Assembly: GCA_014237915.1 (NCBI GenBank)
Contig: JABACC010000014.1
Span: 1-38,175 of the forward strand
From: Candidatus Paceibacter sp.
GTDB taxonomy: Bacteria; Patescibacteriota; Minisyncoccia; Phycocordibacterales; GCA-2747955
Length of the DNA stretch: 38,175 nucleotides
Direction: 5' to 3'
The notes beneath the pieces are model-generated. The model did no database searches. It was not told the DNA's origin and saw nothing but the letters and a program-made list of their open reading frames with translations. Of this stretch, positions 8,820 to 19,000 are shown in pieces (position 1 is the first letter of the stretch; every line of letters starts with the position of its first letter). Made by a program: the position numbers and the translations under genes.

Positions 8820-9486
8820 CTATAATTTCTTAGAAGTTTTTTTCAAAATTTTTAAAATTTCTTTTTCATCGTCCAAAACTTTAAATAAATTTAAATCAGA
8901 TTTTGAAATTGTTTGAAATTTTTCATATAAAGTTTTTTCCATATATTTTACAATAGGGTTCCAAAATTCTTTTCCAACTAAAATTACGGGAACTTTTTCA
9001 ATTTTTTTATTAGCAATTAAAGTTAATATTTCAAAAAACTCATCCATGGTTCCCAAACCCCCAGGCATAAAAATGTAAATTTTACTTGAAAAATTCATTA
9101 TAAATTTTCTTGTAAAAAAATTTTTAAAAATCATTCCATCTGTGATGTATTCATTTAAATTTTTTTCTCTTGGTAATTTAATCCCAAGACCCACAGAGTT
9201 TTTACAAAAAATAAAACTTGCTTTACTTGAAGCTTCCATAATTCCAGGCCCTCCTCCGGTGATAATATTAAAACCTTCCTCGCAGGCAAGTTTTGATATT
9301 ATTTGGGTTTTTTTGTAATATTTTGTATTTGGTTTTATTCTGGCTGATCCAAAAATGGTTATTAATTTTGGATATTTTGAAACCAAAGAAAGAAAGGCCC
9401 GAGGAAACTTCTTCGGATACTTTTTTTATAATTTTAGAATTTTCAGCTTTGGTGTTTTTTTTTTTTTGAATTTGCTTTCCTTTCAT
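8820..9486 (-). pseudogene. Second LOG paralog with an N-terminal frameshift (ORF fragments 9268..9486 and 8820..9386)
   Basis: Promoter TGATATAAT lies upstream of the ATG at 9486; the frame breaks near 9421-9427 (A7 on the minus strand); PGGLGTMDEFF intact. Confidence 0.7.
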
Positions 9487-9532
9487 TTTTAAAAAATTAT
9501 ATCATATAAATAACTATAAAATTTTTAATTTA

Positions 9533-9541
9533 TGATAAAAT
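9533..9541 (+). promoter_or_regulatory. Extended -10 TGATAAAAT
   Basis: Predicted TSS 9548, ATG 9551. Confidence 0.55.
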
Positions 9542-9550
9542 ATTTTTAAT

Positions 9551-9805
9551 ATGAAGATAAGTAAAAGTGATATTAAAATAAAAAAATGGCAAACAAAAAA
9601 TAGCTATTTAAGATTAATGATATTTTTTGTTTTTCTCATTTTGGTTTTACCTTATCTTGGAATTTATGACAGAATTGATTTTTATCTTTATATTTTTTCT
9701 TTTCTCTTTTTTATTTTATTTATTTTTCTGTATTTTCTTCAAGAATCTAAAACTTTTTCAAAAAAGAAAAAAAGATTAAAGGAAAAAATAATTTATAAAG
9801 AATAA
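9551..9805 (+). CDS. Small two-TM hypothetical protein, overlapping rmuC by one base (TAATG)
   Basis: Open frame with own promoter, hydrophobic segments. Confidence 0.6.
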   Translation: MKISKSDIKIKKWQTKNSYLRLMIFFVFLILVLPYLGIYDRIDFYLYIFSFLFFILFIFLYFLQESKTFSKKKKRLKEKIIYKE

Positions 9806-10875
9806 TGTTTTTAGAAATTTTAGTTTTAATTTTATTTTTTTTAATTTTATCAGTTTTGATTTTTCTAGTTTTTATTTTTAAAAAAATAGATAAAAAAAAA
9901 GATGATTCTTCGATTTTACTTTTTCAAGACAGGCTTGATAAAATTTCAAAAAATCAAAATGAATTTTCAGAAAAAATAAGTGAAAAAATTTCAGGAGGGC
10001 AAAAAGAAATTTCAGAGTCTGTAGAAAAACAACTTATAAATTCACAAAACATTATTAAAGAGGTTACCAAAGAATTGGGAGATGTTAAAAATGAAACAAA
10101 AAAAGTTTCAGGTTTTTCCGAGCAGTTAAAATCTTTGCAAGAAGTTTTACAAAACTCAAAACAAAGAGGAGCTTTGGGGGAATATTTTCTTGAAAGCACA
10201 ATTGAAAACATTTTGCCTCCAGAAAATTATGAATTTCAATATTTATTTAAAGACGGAACCCAAGTGGACGCAGTGGTGAAATTAAAAGATGGAATTATTC
10301 CAATCGATTCAAAATTTTCTCTTGAAAATTACAATAAAATTATTGAAGAAAATAATCCTGAAGCTAAAAAAGAATTAGAGAAAAAATTTAAAGAAGATTT
10401 AAAAAAAAGAATAAATGAAACTGCAAAATATATAAAACCAAAAGAAAACACAATGGATTTTGCTTTTATGTTTATTCCGTCAGAAGGAATTTATTATGAT
10501 TTACTAATTTCAAAAGTTGGAACGGTTGATTCTGAAAATTTTTTGGAATATGCTTTTAGGCAAAAAAAAGTTATTGTTGTTTCACCCTCCACTTTGTATG
10601 CTTATTTACAAACAGTTATGCAAGGATTAAAATCTTTGAAAATTGAGAAAAAAACAGGAGAAATTATTAAAAAAGTTGGAGATCTGGAAAAACATCTTTC
10701 AGAATATGAAAAAATTCATTCAAGTATTGGAAATTCTTTAAACGCCACAGTTAATCATTATAATTCTTCAAACAAAAAATTTAGAAAAATCGACAAAGAT
10801 ATTTTAAAAATAACAGATGGAGAAAGAGATTTGGTTGAAATTGAAGATTTGGAAAAAATCGAAAAAAATGAATAA
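9805..10875 (+). CDS. rmuC: RmuC family DNA recombination protein
   Basis: QRGALGEYFLESTIENILPPENYEFQ...PIDSKFSLENY. Confidence 0.92.
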   Translation: MFLEILVLILFFLILSVLIFLVFIFKKIDKKKDDSSILLFQDRLDKISKNQNEFSEKISEKISGGQKEISESVEKQLINSQNIIKEVTKELGDVKNETKKVSGFSEQLKSLQEVLQNSKQRGALGEYFLESTIENILPPENYEFQYLFKDGTQVDAVVKLKDGIIPIDSKFSLENYNKIIEENNPEAKKELEKKFKEDLKKRINETAKYIKPKENTMDFAFMFIPSEGIYYDLLISKVGTVDSENFLEYAFRQKKVIVVSPSTLYAYLQTVMQGLKSLKIEKKTGEIIKKVGDLEKHLSEYEKIHSSIGNSLNATVNHYNSSNKKFRKIDKDILKITDGERDLVEIEDLEKIEKNE

Positions 10876-11869
10876 AAAAAAATCTCTTAAAAATTTTAAT
10901 ACTTTTAGAGTTGATGTTTTTTGTGACAATTTTTTAGAAATAAAAAGAGAACAAGATTTAATCTCTTTTTTTGAGAAAAATAAAAGAAGAAATTTTTTAA
11001 TATTAGGAGGAGGAAGCAATATTTTATTTTCTAAAAACTTTAAAGGAACTATTTTAAAAAATAAATTAAAAGGTATAAAAATTTTAAAAAAGGAAAATGG
11101 AAATATTTTTTTAGAGGCTGGCTCAGGTGAGAATTGGCATAATTTAGTTTATTTTTGTATGAGAAAAAATTTTTGGGGTTTGGAAAATTTAGCTTTAATC
11201 CCGGGAGAAGTTGGAGGAGCTGTTTTTGGAAATATTGGAGCTTACGGACTTGAAATAAAAGATAAAATTTTTTCCGTTGAGGTTTATGATATGGAAAAGA
11301 AAAAAACTAAAGTATATAAAAATACAAAAAAATTTTTTTCTTACAGAAATAGCTATTTTAAAAAAAATAGAGGAAGGTTTTTTATTTTGAAAGTTGTTTT
11401 TAAGCTTTCTGAAAAATTTGAGCCAATTTTAAGATATAAAGATTTGAAGGAAGTTTTTAAAAATAAAAATAAAGAAAAAATAACGGGAAAAAATATTTTT
11501 GAAGCCGTTGTAAAAATACGAAAAAAAAAATTACCAGATTTGCAAAAATTTCCAAACAATGGAAGTTTTTTTAAAAACCCAGAAATTTCAAAAAAAATTT
11601 CTTCGGAAATTTTAAAAATTGATCCAGAGGTTAAATTTTGGGAACAAGAAAATGGAAAAATTAAAATATCAGCTGGTTATTTAATTGAAAGCATTGGTTT
11701 TAAGAGAAAAAAAATTGGCAATGTCGGAACATACCAAAAACATGCTCTTGTTTTGATAAATTTTGGGGAAGCCAAAGGAAGTAAAATTAAAAAATTTTCA
11801 GAAAAAATAAAAAGGGAGGTTTTTAAAAAATATGGAATTTTATTAGAAGAAGAGGTTTTTATTGTTTAA
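10868..11869 (+). CDS. murB: UDP-N-acetylenolpyruvoylglucosamine reductase
   Basis: NTFRVD..., LILGGGSNILFS, LIPGEVGGAVFGNIGAYG; ATG overlaps the rmuC stop. Confidence 0.92.
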   Translation: MNKKKSLKNFNTFRVDVFCDNFLEIKREQDLISFFEKNKRRNFLILGGGSNILFSKNFKGTILKNKLKGIKILKKENGNIFLEAGSGENWHNLVYFCMRKNFWGLENLALIPGEVGGAVFGNIGAYGLEIKDKIFSVEVYDMEKKKTKVYKNTKKFFSYRNSYFKKNRGRFFILKVVFKLSEKFEPILRYKDLKEVFKNKNKEKITGKNIFEAVVKIRKKKLPDLQKFPNNGSFFKNPEISKKISSEILKIDPEVKFWEQENGKIKISAGYLIESIGFKRKKIGNVGTYQKHALVLINFGEAKGSKIKKFSEKIKREVFKKYGILLEEEVFIV

Positions 11870-11942
11870 TATTTTTCTGAAATTTTGAGTGGATTTTGGT
11901 GAAGGCAAGGAAAGTGAAATTAAAAAATGAAATTTAAAAAAA

Positions 11943-11976
11943 AGAGCCACAACTTACTAAAAAAGTTATAACTCTT
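11943..11976 (-). terminator. Imperfect hairpin plus T-run downstream of the 115-aa orphan gene (not of the triloop family)
   Basis: Minus strand AGAGTTATAACTTTTTTAGTAAGTTGTGGCTCTTTTTT. Confidence 0.5.
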
Positions 11977-11989
11977 GTAGTGAATACCC

Positions 11990-12334
11990 TCAACTAGGCA
12001 TGCTATCTGATGAGTATAGACGCAGTCTAATAAGTATTTTTCGCAAGGAGATTTTTAACACCCCACCAACCAACAGGTTCGACTTTCTACTAAAATATGT
12101 ATTTATCAAGTAGGCACGTAATTCCGGACTAAGATTTCTAAGTTTGATCCTAAAAAACAAAGATGAGTATTGTTCACGACTAAGCTCTTTTGTATTGCGC
12201 AGTAACTCTTCAGATGTCATGGTGGTTGGTCCAGCAGATACAGCATTGATTCTGTCTGCGATATCAATAAGTTCACCATACACTTCTTTGTCTTTTGGAG
12301 TTTTAGGTAGTTTAAATAATGTTGTTTTTTTCAC
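11990..12334 (-). CDS. Orphan hypothetical protein (about 114 aa); GTG start with Shine-Dalgarno, TGA stop
   Basis: AAAGGAT about 7 nt upstream of the GTG at 12334; TTGACA upstream; distinct composition. Confidence 0.65.
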   Translation of the reverse strand: MKKTTLFKLPKTPKDKEVYGELIDIADRINAVSAGPTTMTSEELLRNTKELSREQYSSLFFRIKLRNLSPELRAYLINTYFSRKSNLLVGGVLKISLRKILIRLRLYSSDSMPS

Positions 12335-12423
12335 CACATAATCCTTTCAGGTTATCTTAGAGTGATTTCTATTTCTGGAACACATATTAACAAAAAAAAA
12401 ATATGTCAAGTTTTTGAGTGGGG

Positions 12424-12466
12424 TTTTTTGAGTGGATTTTGGCGAAGCCAAAATCCACTCAAAAAA
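12424..12466. terminator. Family C triloop palindrome
   Basis: TTTTTTGAGTGGATTTTGGC-GAA-GCCAAAATCCACTCAAAAAA, 20-bp perfect stem. Confidence 0.85.
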
Positions 12467-12522
12467 TTTATTTTTTATAAAAAAATTTTCAATTTTATTT
12501 AAAAAATTAAAATTTTTTTTGT

Positions 12523-14597
<2,075 letters not shown>

Positions 14598-14606
14598 GGA
14601 TAAAAA

Positions 14607-14647
14607 TTTTTGAGTGAAAAATTGCGAAGCAATTTTCCACTCAAAAA
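14607..14647 (+). terminator. Family C variant triloop palindrome
   Basis: TTTTTGAGTGAAAAATTGC-GAA-GCAATTTTCCACTCAAAAA, one A.C mismatch. Confidence 0.75.
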
Positions 14648-14717
14648 CAAAAGAAAAAATTAAACAAATAAATTAGAAAAATTTGGAAGAGAAAAGAATA
14701 GTTGAAAAAGAAAAAAA

Positions 14718-14750
14718 GAAAAAGTGCGCGCCGAAGGCGCGCACTTTTTC
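14718..14750 (+). terminator. Family A triloop palindrome
   Basis: GAAAAAGTGCGCGCC-GAA-GGCGCGCACTTTTTC. Confidence 0.85.
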
Positions 14751-14824
14751 TTTTTTTATTTTTTGTTTAAAATATAAGATGGTTATTTTAAATAATCTAA
14801 AAATTAAAAATTAAATAAAAAATT

Positions 14825-15895
14825 ATGAAAAAAAATTTTAAAAAAATTATTGGTATTTTTTTGCTTAGTTTATCGTTCTTTGAAAGCGCAGCTGCTCTCA
14901 CTGGAGGAATAAAATTAGACACAAAAGATAATACAAAAAATGTTGTATATATTAGAGAACACTACGCTGGAGGATATAAGAACTGTGTAGGTGTCCTACT
15001 ATCTCCGTATCATGCAGCAACTTCAGCTCATTGTATTTTTAAACATTATGATGATAAGGAAATATATAACAAAATACTTGAAAGACAAAACGATCCAACA
15101 AAAAGTGAGTTTAACTATTATTCATATTTAGAAGGAAATGGAGGAATATATTATTCTGAAGGAGATGAGTTTGAAGATGTTTCAGTTAATTTTAATGACA
15201 AAACAAGGAGAGTAAAAAAGGCTATTATCCCTAAAAAAAGCAAAGATTCAGAAAAAGTTTTAGATCTAGCCATACTTGTTTTTGATGAAATTTTTAATAT
15301 TAAAGGAGTGCCACCATATATTATTAATCCTAGCTCCAGCACAGAAAATATACTTAAAAAAGATACTCAAATCCTTCTTCAGAGCAGAAGAGGAAAAACA
15401 AATTTCGAAGAAGCTTATTTTAAATTGAGCAGTGATTACAATAGTCAAGATGAATATCTTGTTGAGTTTGTTCAAGATCCTAAATCACAAACCCCAGATG
15501 CAGTAATACAAACAGGGGATAGTGGCTCACCTGTATTTTTCAAAGAAAATAATGAATATAAGCTGTTAGGAGTTATGTCTTCAGGGGTGGAATTTGATGG
15601 TGGTATTGAATATAAAAATATTGGAGTCCAAACACTTTACAATCTTTTTTCTTCACTTGATTATAATTATGGGAATAATCCATATCCTTGTTCTGTTGAA
15701 ATTTCTTCAGAGTATACAAAAAATTCAAAAAGCAATGCTAAAAAAGAAGCTAAGAAAAAATGGAAAAACGAAATAATGGATATCTGCGGAATGGTTGTTG
15801 TTTCTGAATATAATAATTATTATGATTGCAATAAAAAAAGTGGAAAATGGACATGTTCTTATACTGGGAATATAATAGGTGTTCCATTTAGATAA
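14825..15895 (+). CDS. Secreted trypsin-like (S1-type) serine protease
   Basis: Signal peptide; TSAHC (His), DLAI (Asp), GDSGSPVF (Ser); Cys-containing C-terminal domain. Confidence 0.85.
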   Translation: MKKNFKKIIGIFLLSLSFFESAAALTGGIKLDTKDNTKNVVYIREHYAGGYKNCVGVLLSPYHAATSAHCIFKHYDDKEIYNKILERQNDPTKSEFNYYSYLEGNGGIYYSEGDEFEDVSVNFNDKTRRVKKAIIPKKSKDSEKVLDLAILVFDEIFNIKGVPPYIINPSSSTENILKKDTQILLQSRRGKTNFEEAYFKLSSDYNSQDEYLVEFVQDPKSQTPDAVIQTGDSGSPVFFKENNEYKLLGVMSSGVEFDGGIEYKNIGVQTLYNLFSSLDYNYGNNPYPCSVEISSEYTKNSKSNAKKEAKKKWKNEIMDICGMVVVSEYNNYYDCNKKSGKWTCSYTGNIIGVPFR

Positions 15896-15924
15896 AATTA
15901 TTTTTAATTAAAGATAATAAAAAT

Positions 15925-15953
15925 AAAAGTGCGCGCCGAAGGCGCGCACTTTT
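15925..15953. terminator. Family A triloop palindrome between convergent genes
   Basis: AAAAGTGCGCGCC-GAA-GGCGCGCACTTTT. Confidence 0.85.
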
Positions 15954-15986
15954 TCTTTTTTCTTTTTTTAAAATTTAAATTTTTAA

Positions 15987-16400
15987 CTAAAATTTACATT
16001 TAGAAAAATCTGCTTTATATGTTTTTTGATTTTTATCTTTGATAAATTTCCCGTCTATAATTTTTCCTTTTCTAGAATCTATTTCTTTAAAAATTTCATC
16101 CATAACTTTTTTTGGGTTATAGCCATTTTTAGCAATTGTCCCAGTTGCAAAAACAATAATATCTCCAAAAGCATCTACAATTGTTTCAGGAGAAACATTT
16201 TCTTCTACTTCTGAAAAAATTTCTAAAGAAATTTTTTCAGATTTTTCTCGTGCAGTTTCTGAAGTATATTTTCCAGTGCTTTCCAAAAGCTCCTCAATAA
16301 TAAATGAAATTTCTTTTTGATGATCAAAATTTTCTGTTAATTTTCTTTCTTCGCACCAAGTCACAATTCTATCGAAAAAGTTTTTTTTAAATATTTCCAT
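15987..16400 (-). CDS. MazG-like / all-alpha NTP pyrophosphohydrolase-like protein
   Basis: IIEELLE...DAFGDIIVFATGTIAKNGYNPKKVMDEIFKEIDSRKG. Confidence 0.7.
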   Translation of the reverse strand: MEIFKKNFFDRIVTWCEERKLTENFDHQKEISFIIEELLESTGKYTSETAREKSEKISLEIFSEVEENVSPETIVDAFGDIIVFATGTIAKNGYNPKKVMDEIFKEIDSRKGKIIDGKFIKDKNQKTYKADFSKCKF

Positions 16401-16441
16401 AATAAATTTATTTTAACATTTTTTATTAAAATTTTTACTGG

Positions 16442-16447
16442 TATAAT
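16442..16447 (+). promoter_or_regulatory. -10 TATAAT of lepA (leaderless)
   Basis: Predicted TSS 16454, ATG 16456. Confidence 0.55.
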
Positions 16448-16455
16448 TATTTTTT

Positions 16456-18261
16456 ATGAAGAGTCAAAATATTAGAAATTTTTCTATCATTGCCCACATC
16501 GATCACGGAAAATCTACACTTTCCGATAGAATGTTAGAACTTACAAAAACAATAGAAAAAAGAAAAATGCAAGACAGAGTTTTAGATTCTATGGAGCTTG
16601 AAAGAGAAAGAGGAATTACAATAAAAATGCAACCAGTTTCTATGGAATATAAAAAAAAAGAGGAAAAATTTCTTTTTAACTTAATTGATACTCCAGGGCA
16701 CGTTGATTTTTATTACGAAGTTTCAAGATCTTTAAAAGCGGTTGAAGGAGCAATTTTACTTGTAGATGCAACACAAGGAATTCAAGCTCAAACTTTATCT
16801 GTTTTAGAAATGGCAAAAAAAGAAGGTTTAAAAATAATAGGAGCCTTATCAAAAGTTGATTCTCCACTTGCTAAAATTCAAGAAGTAAAAGAAGAAATTT
16901 CTATTTTACTTGATTGTGATGAAGATGAAATTATTGAAACTTCTGGAAAAACAGGTGAGGGAATTGAAAAATTATTTGATGAAGTTATTGGAAAAATTCC
17001 GTCTCCGGAAAATGAAAATGAAAATAAAAATTCTTTAAAAGCTCTTATTTTTGATTTTAAATATCATCCCAATAAAGGAATTATTGTTTTTGTTAGAATT
17101 TTTTCAGGCAAAGTTACAAAAGGTAAAAATTTATTTTTTGCAAATTCAGGGGAAGGCTTTAAGTCAGTAGAAGTTGGAATTTTTTCTCCAGAAGAAAAAG
17201 AGCAAGAAATTTTAGAAGAAGGCTCAATCGGATATATAGTAACAGGAATAAAAAAAGCTGGAGTGGCTTCTGTTGGAGACACAATTGTTTTTGCCGATGA
17301 TAAAAATTTTGAAAAAATCGAAGGATATTCTTCACCAATGCCTGTGGTTTGGGCTTCTGTTTTTCCGCAAGATTCTGATGATTTTGACTTAATGCTTCCA
17401 TCTCTTGAAAAACTTTCTTTGAGCGATTCATCTTTTTCTTACGAGCCAGAAAAATCCGGAGCTTTAGGAAGAGGTTTTCGTCTTGGATTTTTGGGAATGC
17501 TTCATTTAGAAATTTTAACCGAAAGATTAAAAAGAGAATTTGATTTAGATTTAATAGTAACCCACCCAACCATAAATTATTTAGTAAAGAAAAAATCTGG
17601 AGAGGAAAAAAAAGTTTATAATCCTTCAGAATTTCCAGATTATGGAGATATTTTAGAAATTACCGAACCTTGGATAAATATAAAAATTATTTCACCATCA
17701 GAATATTCAGGAGCCATTTCTCAACTTTTTTATGAACACGAAGGAATTTTAGAAAAAAATTTAAACTTTGGAGACGGTAGAGGAGAAATTTTTGGCACAA
17801 TGCCACTTCGAGAAATGATGCGTGGTTTTTTTGATAAATTAAAATCAAAAACTTCTGGCTTTGCATCTTTTTCTTATAAATTAGCAGAATACAAAAAAGC
17901 TGATGTTGTTAAAATGGAAATTTTGTTGGCCGATGAAGTAGTTTCTGCCTTTACAAAAATTGTCGGAAGAGCAAGAGTAGAAGAGGAAGGTAAAAAATCA
18001 GTAGAAAAATTACACGAAATAATTCCAAGACAAAATTTTGCAATGAAAGTTCAAGCAAAAGCTTTGGGTAGAATTTTTTCTTCAAAAGCCATAAAAGCTT
18101 TTAGAAAAGATGTGACCGCAAAACTTTACGGAGGAGATATTACCAGAAAAAGAAAATTATTAAAAAAACAAAAAAAAGGAAAGAAAAAATCAGCAGAATT
18201 TGGAATGAAAAAAGTAAATATACCAAATGATGTTTTTATAAAAATGATTAAAAATGATTAA
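16456..18261 (+). CDS. lepA: Elongation factor 4 (LepA)
   Basis: [32 protein letters not shown]-terminal AKLYGGDITRKRKLLKKQKKGKK. Confidence 0.97.
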   Translation: MKSQNIRNFSIIAHIDHGKSTLSDRMLELTKTIEKRKMQDRVLDSMELERERGITIKMQPVSMEYKKKEEKFLFNLIDTPGHVDFYYEVSRSLKAVEGAILLVDATQGIQAQTLSVLEMAKKEGLKIIGALSKVDSPLAKIQEVKEEISILLDCDEDEIIETSGKTGEGIEKLFDEVIGKIPSPENENENKNSLKALIFDFKYHPNKGIIVFVRIFSGKVTKGKNLFFANSGEGFKSVEVGIFSPEEKEQEILEEGSIGYIVTGIKKAGVASVGDTIVFADDKNFEKIEGYSSPMPVVWASVFPQDSDDFDLMLPSLEKLSLSDSSFSYEPEKSGALGRGFRLGFLGMLHLEILTERLKREFDLDLIVTHPTINYLVKKKSGEEKKVYNPSEFPDYGDILEITEPWINIKIISPSEYSGAISQLFYEHEGILEKNLNFGDGRGEIFGTMPLREMMRGFFDKLKSKTSGFASFSYKLAEYKKADVVKMEILLADEVVSAFTKIVGRARVEEEGKKSVEKLHEIIPRQNFAMKVQAKALGRIFSSKAIKAFRKDVTAKLYGGDITRKRKLLKKQKKGKKKSAEFGMKKVNIPNDVFIKMIKND

Positions 18262-18318
18262 TTTTTATTTTAGAAAAAAATTGTTTTTTAATTTATTTAT
18301 AATATAATACTTGCCATT

Positions 18319-18945
18319 ATGGAACTTAAAGCAAAAAAAAGAGATTTAAAAATATCTGCAAAAAATTTAATAAAAGACAGAAAAGTACCAGCTATTTTTT
18401 ATGGAAATTCTTTAGAGCCAGTGGCTTTAGAAGTTGAAAAAAATAATTTCGAAAAAGTTTACTCTGATGCTGGGTATTCTCATGTTTTTTCTTTAGATAT
18501 TGATGGAGAAAAAAAAGATGTTGTTATTAAAGATATCCAATTTGATCCAATAAAAGATTTTCCAACTCATATTGATTTCTATGCAGTTTCTCAGGATGTT
18601 GAAATTGAAGTTGAAACACCAATTGAATTTATAGGAGAATCGCCAGCTGAAAAAACAGGGTTTAATGTTAATCACAACCTTTCTGAAATTAAAATTTCAG
18701 CAAAACCAAAAAATCTTCCAGAAAACATTGAGGTTAATTTAGAAAATTTAACAGAAGAAAATCATGTTATTTATATAAAAGATATTTCCTTTCCGGAAGG
18801 CGTAAAAACAAGTTTAGATGAAAACGATGTTGTAGTATCTTTGTCTAAACAACAAGAAGAAAAAGAAGAAGAAACAGCAGGAGCTGAAGAAAAAACCGGA
18901 CAAGAAACAGCAGGAGCTGAAGAAAAAACCGAACAAGAAAAATAA
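18319..18945 (+). CDS. rplY: 50S ribosomal protein L25/Ctc
   Basis: KVPAIFYGNSLEPVALEVEKNNFEKVY... long Ctc-type C-terminus. Confidence 0.9.
   Translation: MELKAKKRDLKISAKNLIKDRKVPAIFYGNSLEPVALEVEKNNFEKVYSDAGYSHVFSLDIDGEKKDVVIKDIQFDPIKDFPTHIDFYAVSQDVEIEVETPIEFIGESPAEKTGFNVNHNLSEIKISAKPKNLPENIEVNLENLTEENHVIYIKDISFPEGVKTSLDENDVVVSLSKQQEEKEEETAGAEEKTGQETAGAEEKTEQEK
18871..18936 (+). repeat. 33-nt x2 in-frame tandem repeat in the rplY tail (ETAGAEEKT[GE]Q)
   Basis: The two units differ at one base. Confidence 0.9.
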
Positions 18946-18985
18946 TTTTTTTTCTTTAAGATTTTTTAAGAAAGATTTTTTTTGT

Positions 18986-18991
18986 TATAAT
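18986..18991 (+). promoter_or_regulatory. -10 TATAAT of the coiled-coil/transglycosylase gene (leaderless)
   Basis: Predicted TSS 18998, ATG 19001. Confidence 0.55.
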
Positions 18992-19000
18992 TTAAACTAA

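Noticed and set aside
17159-17569. 136-aa minus-strand ORF opposite lepA, and similar ORFs opposite gyrB, fusA and dnaJ
   Set aside because: Shadow ORFs of well-supported genes; no domain or start signals.
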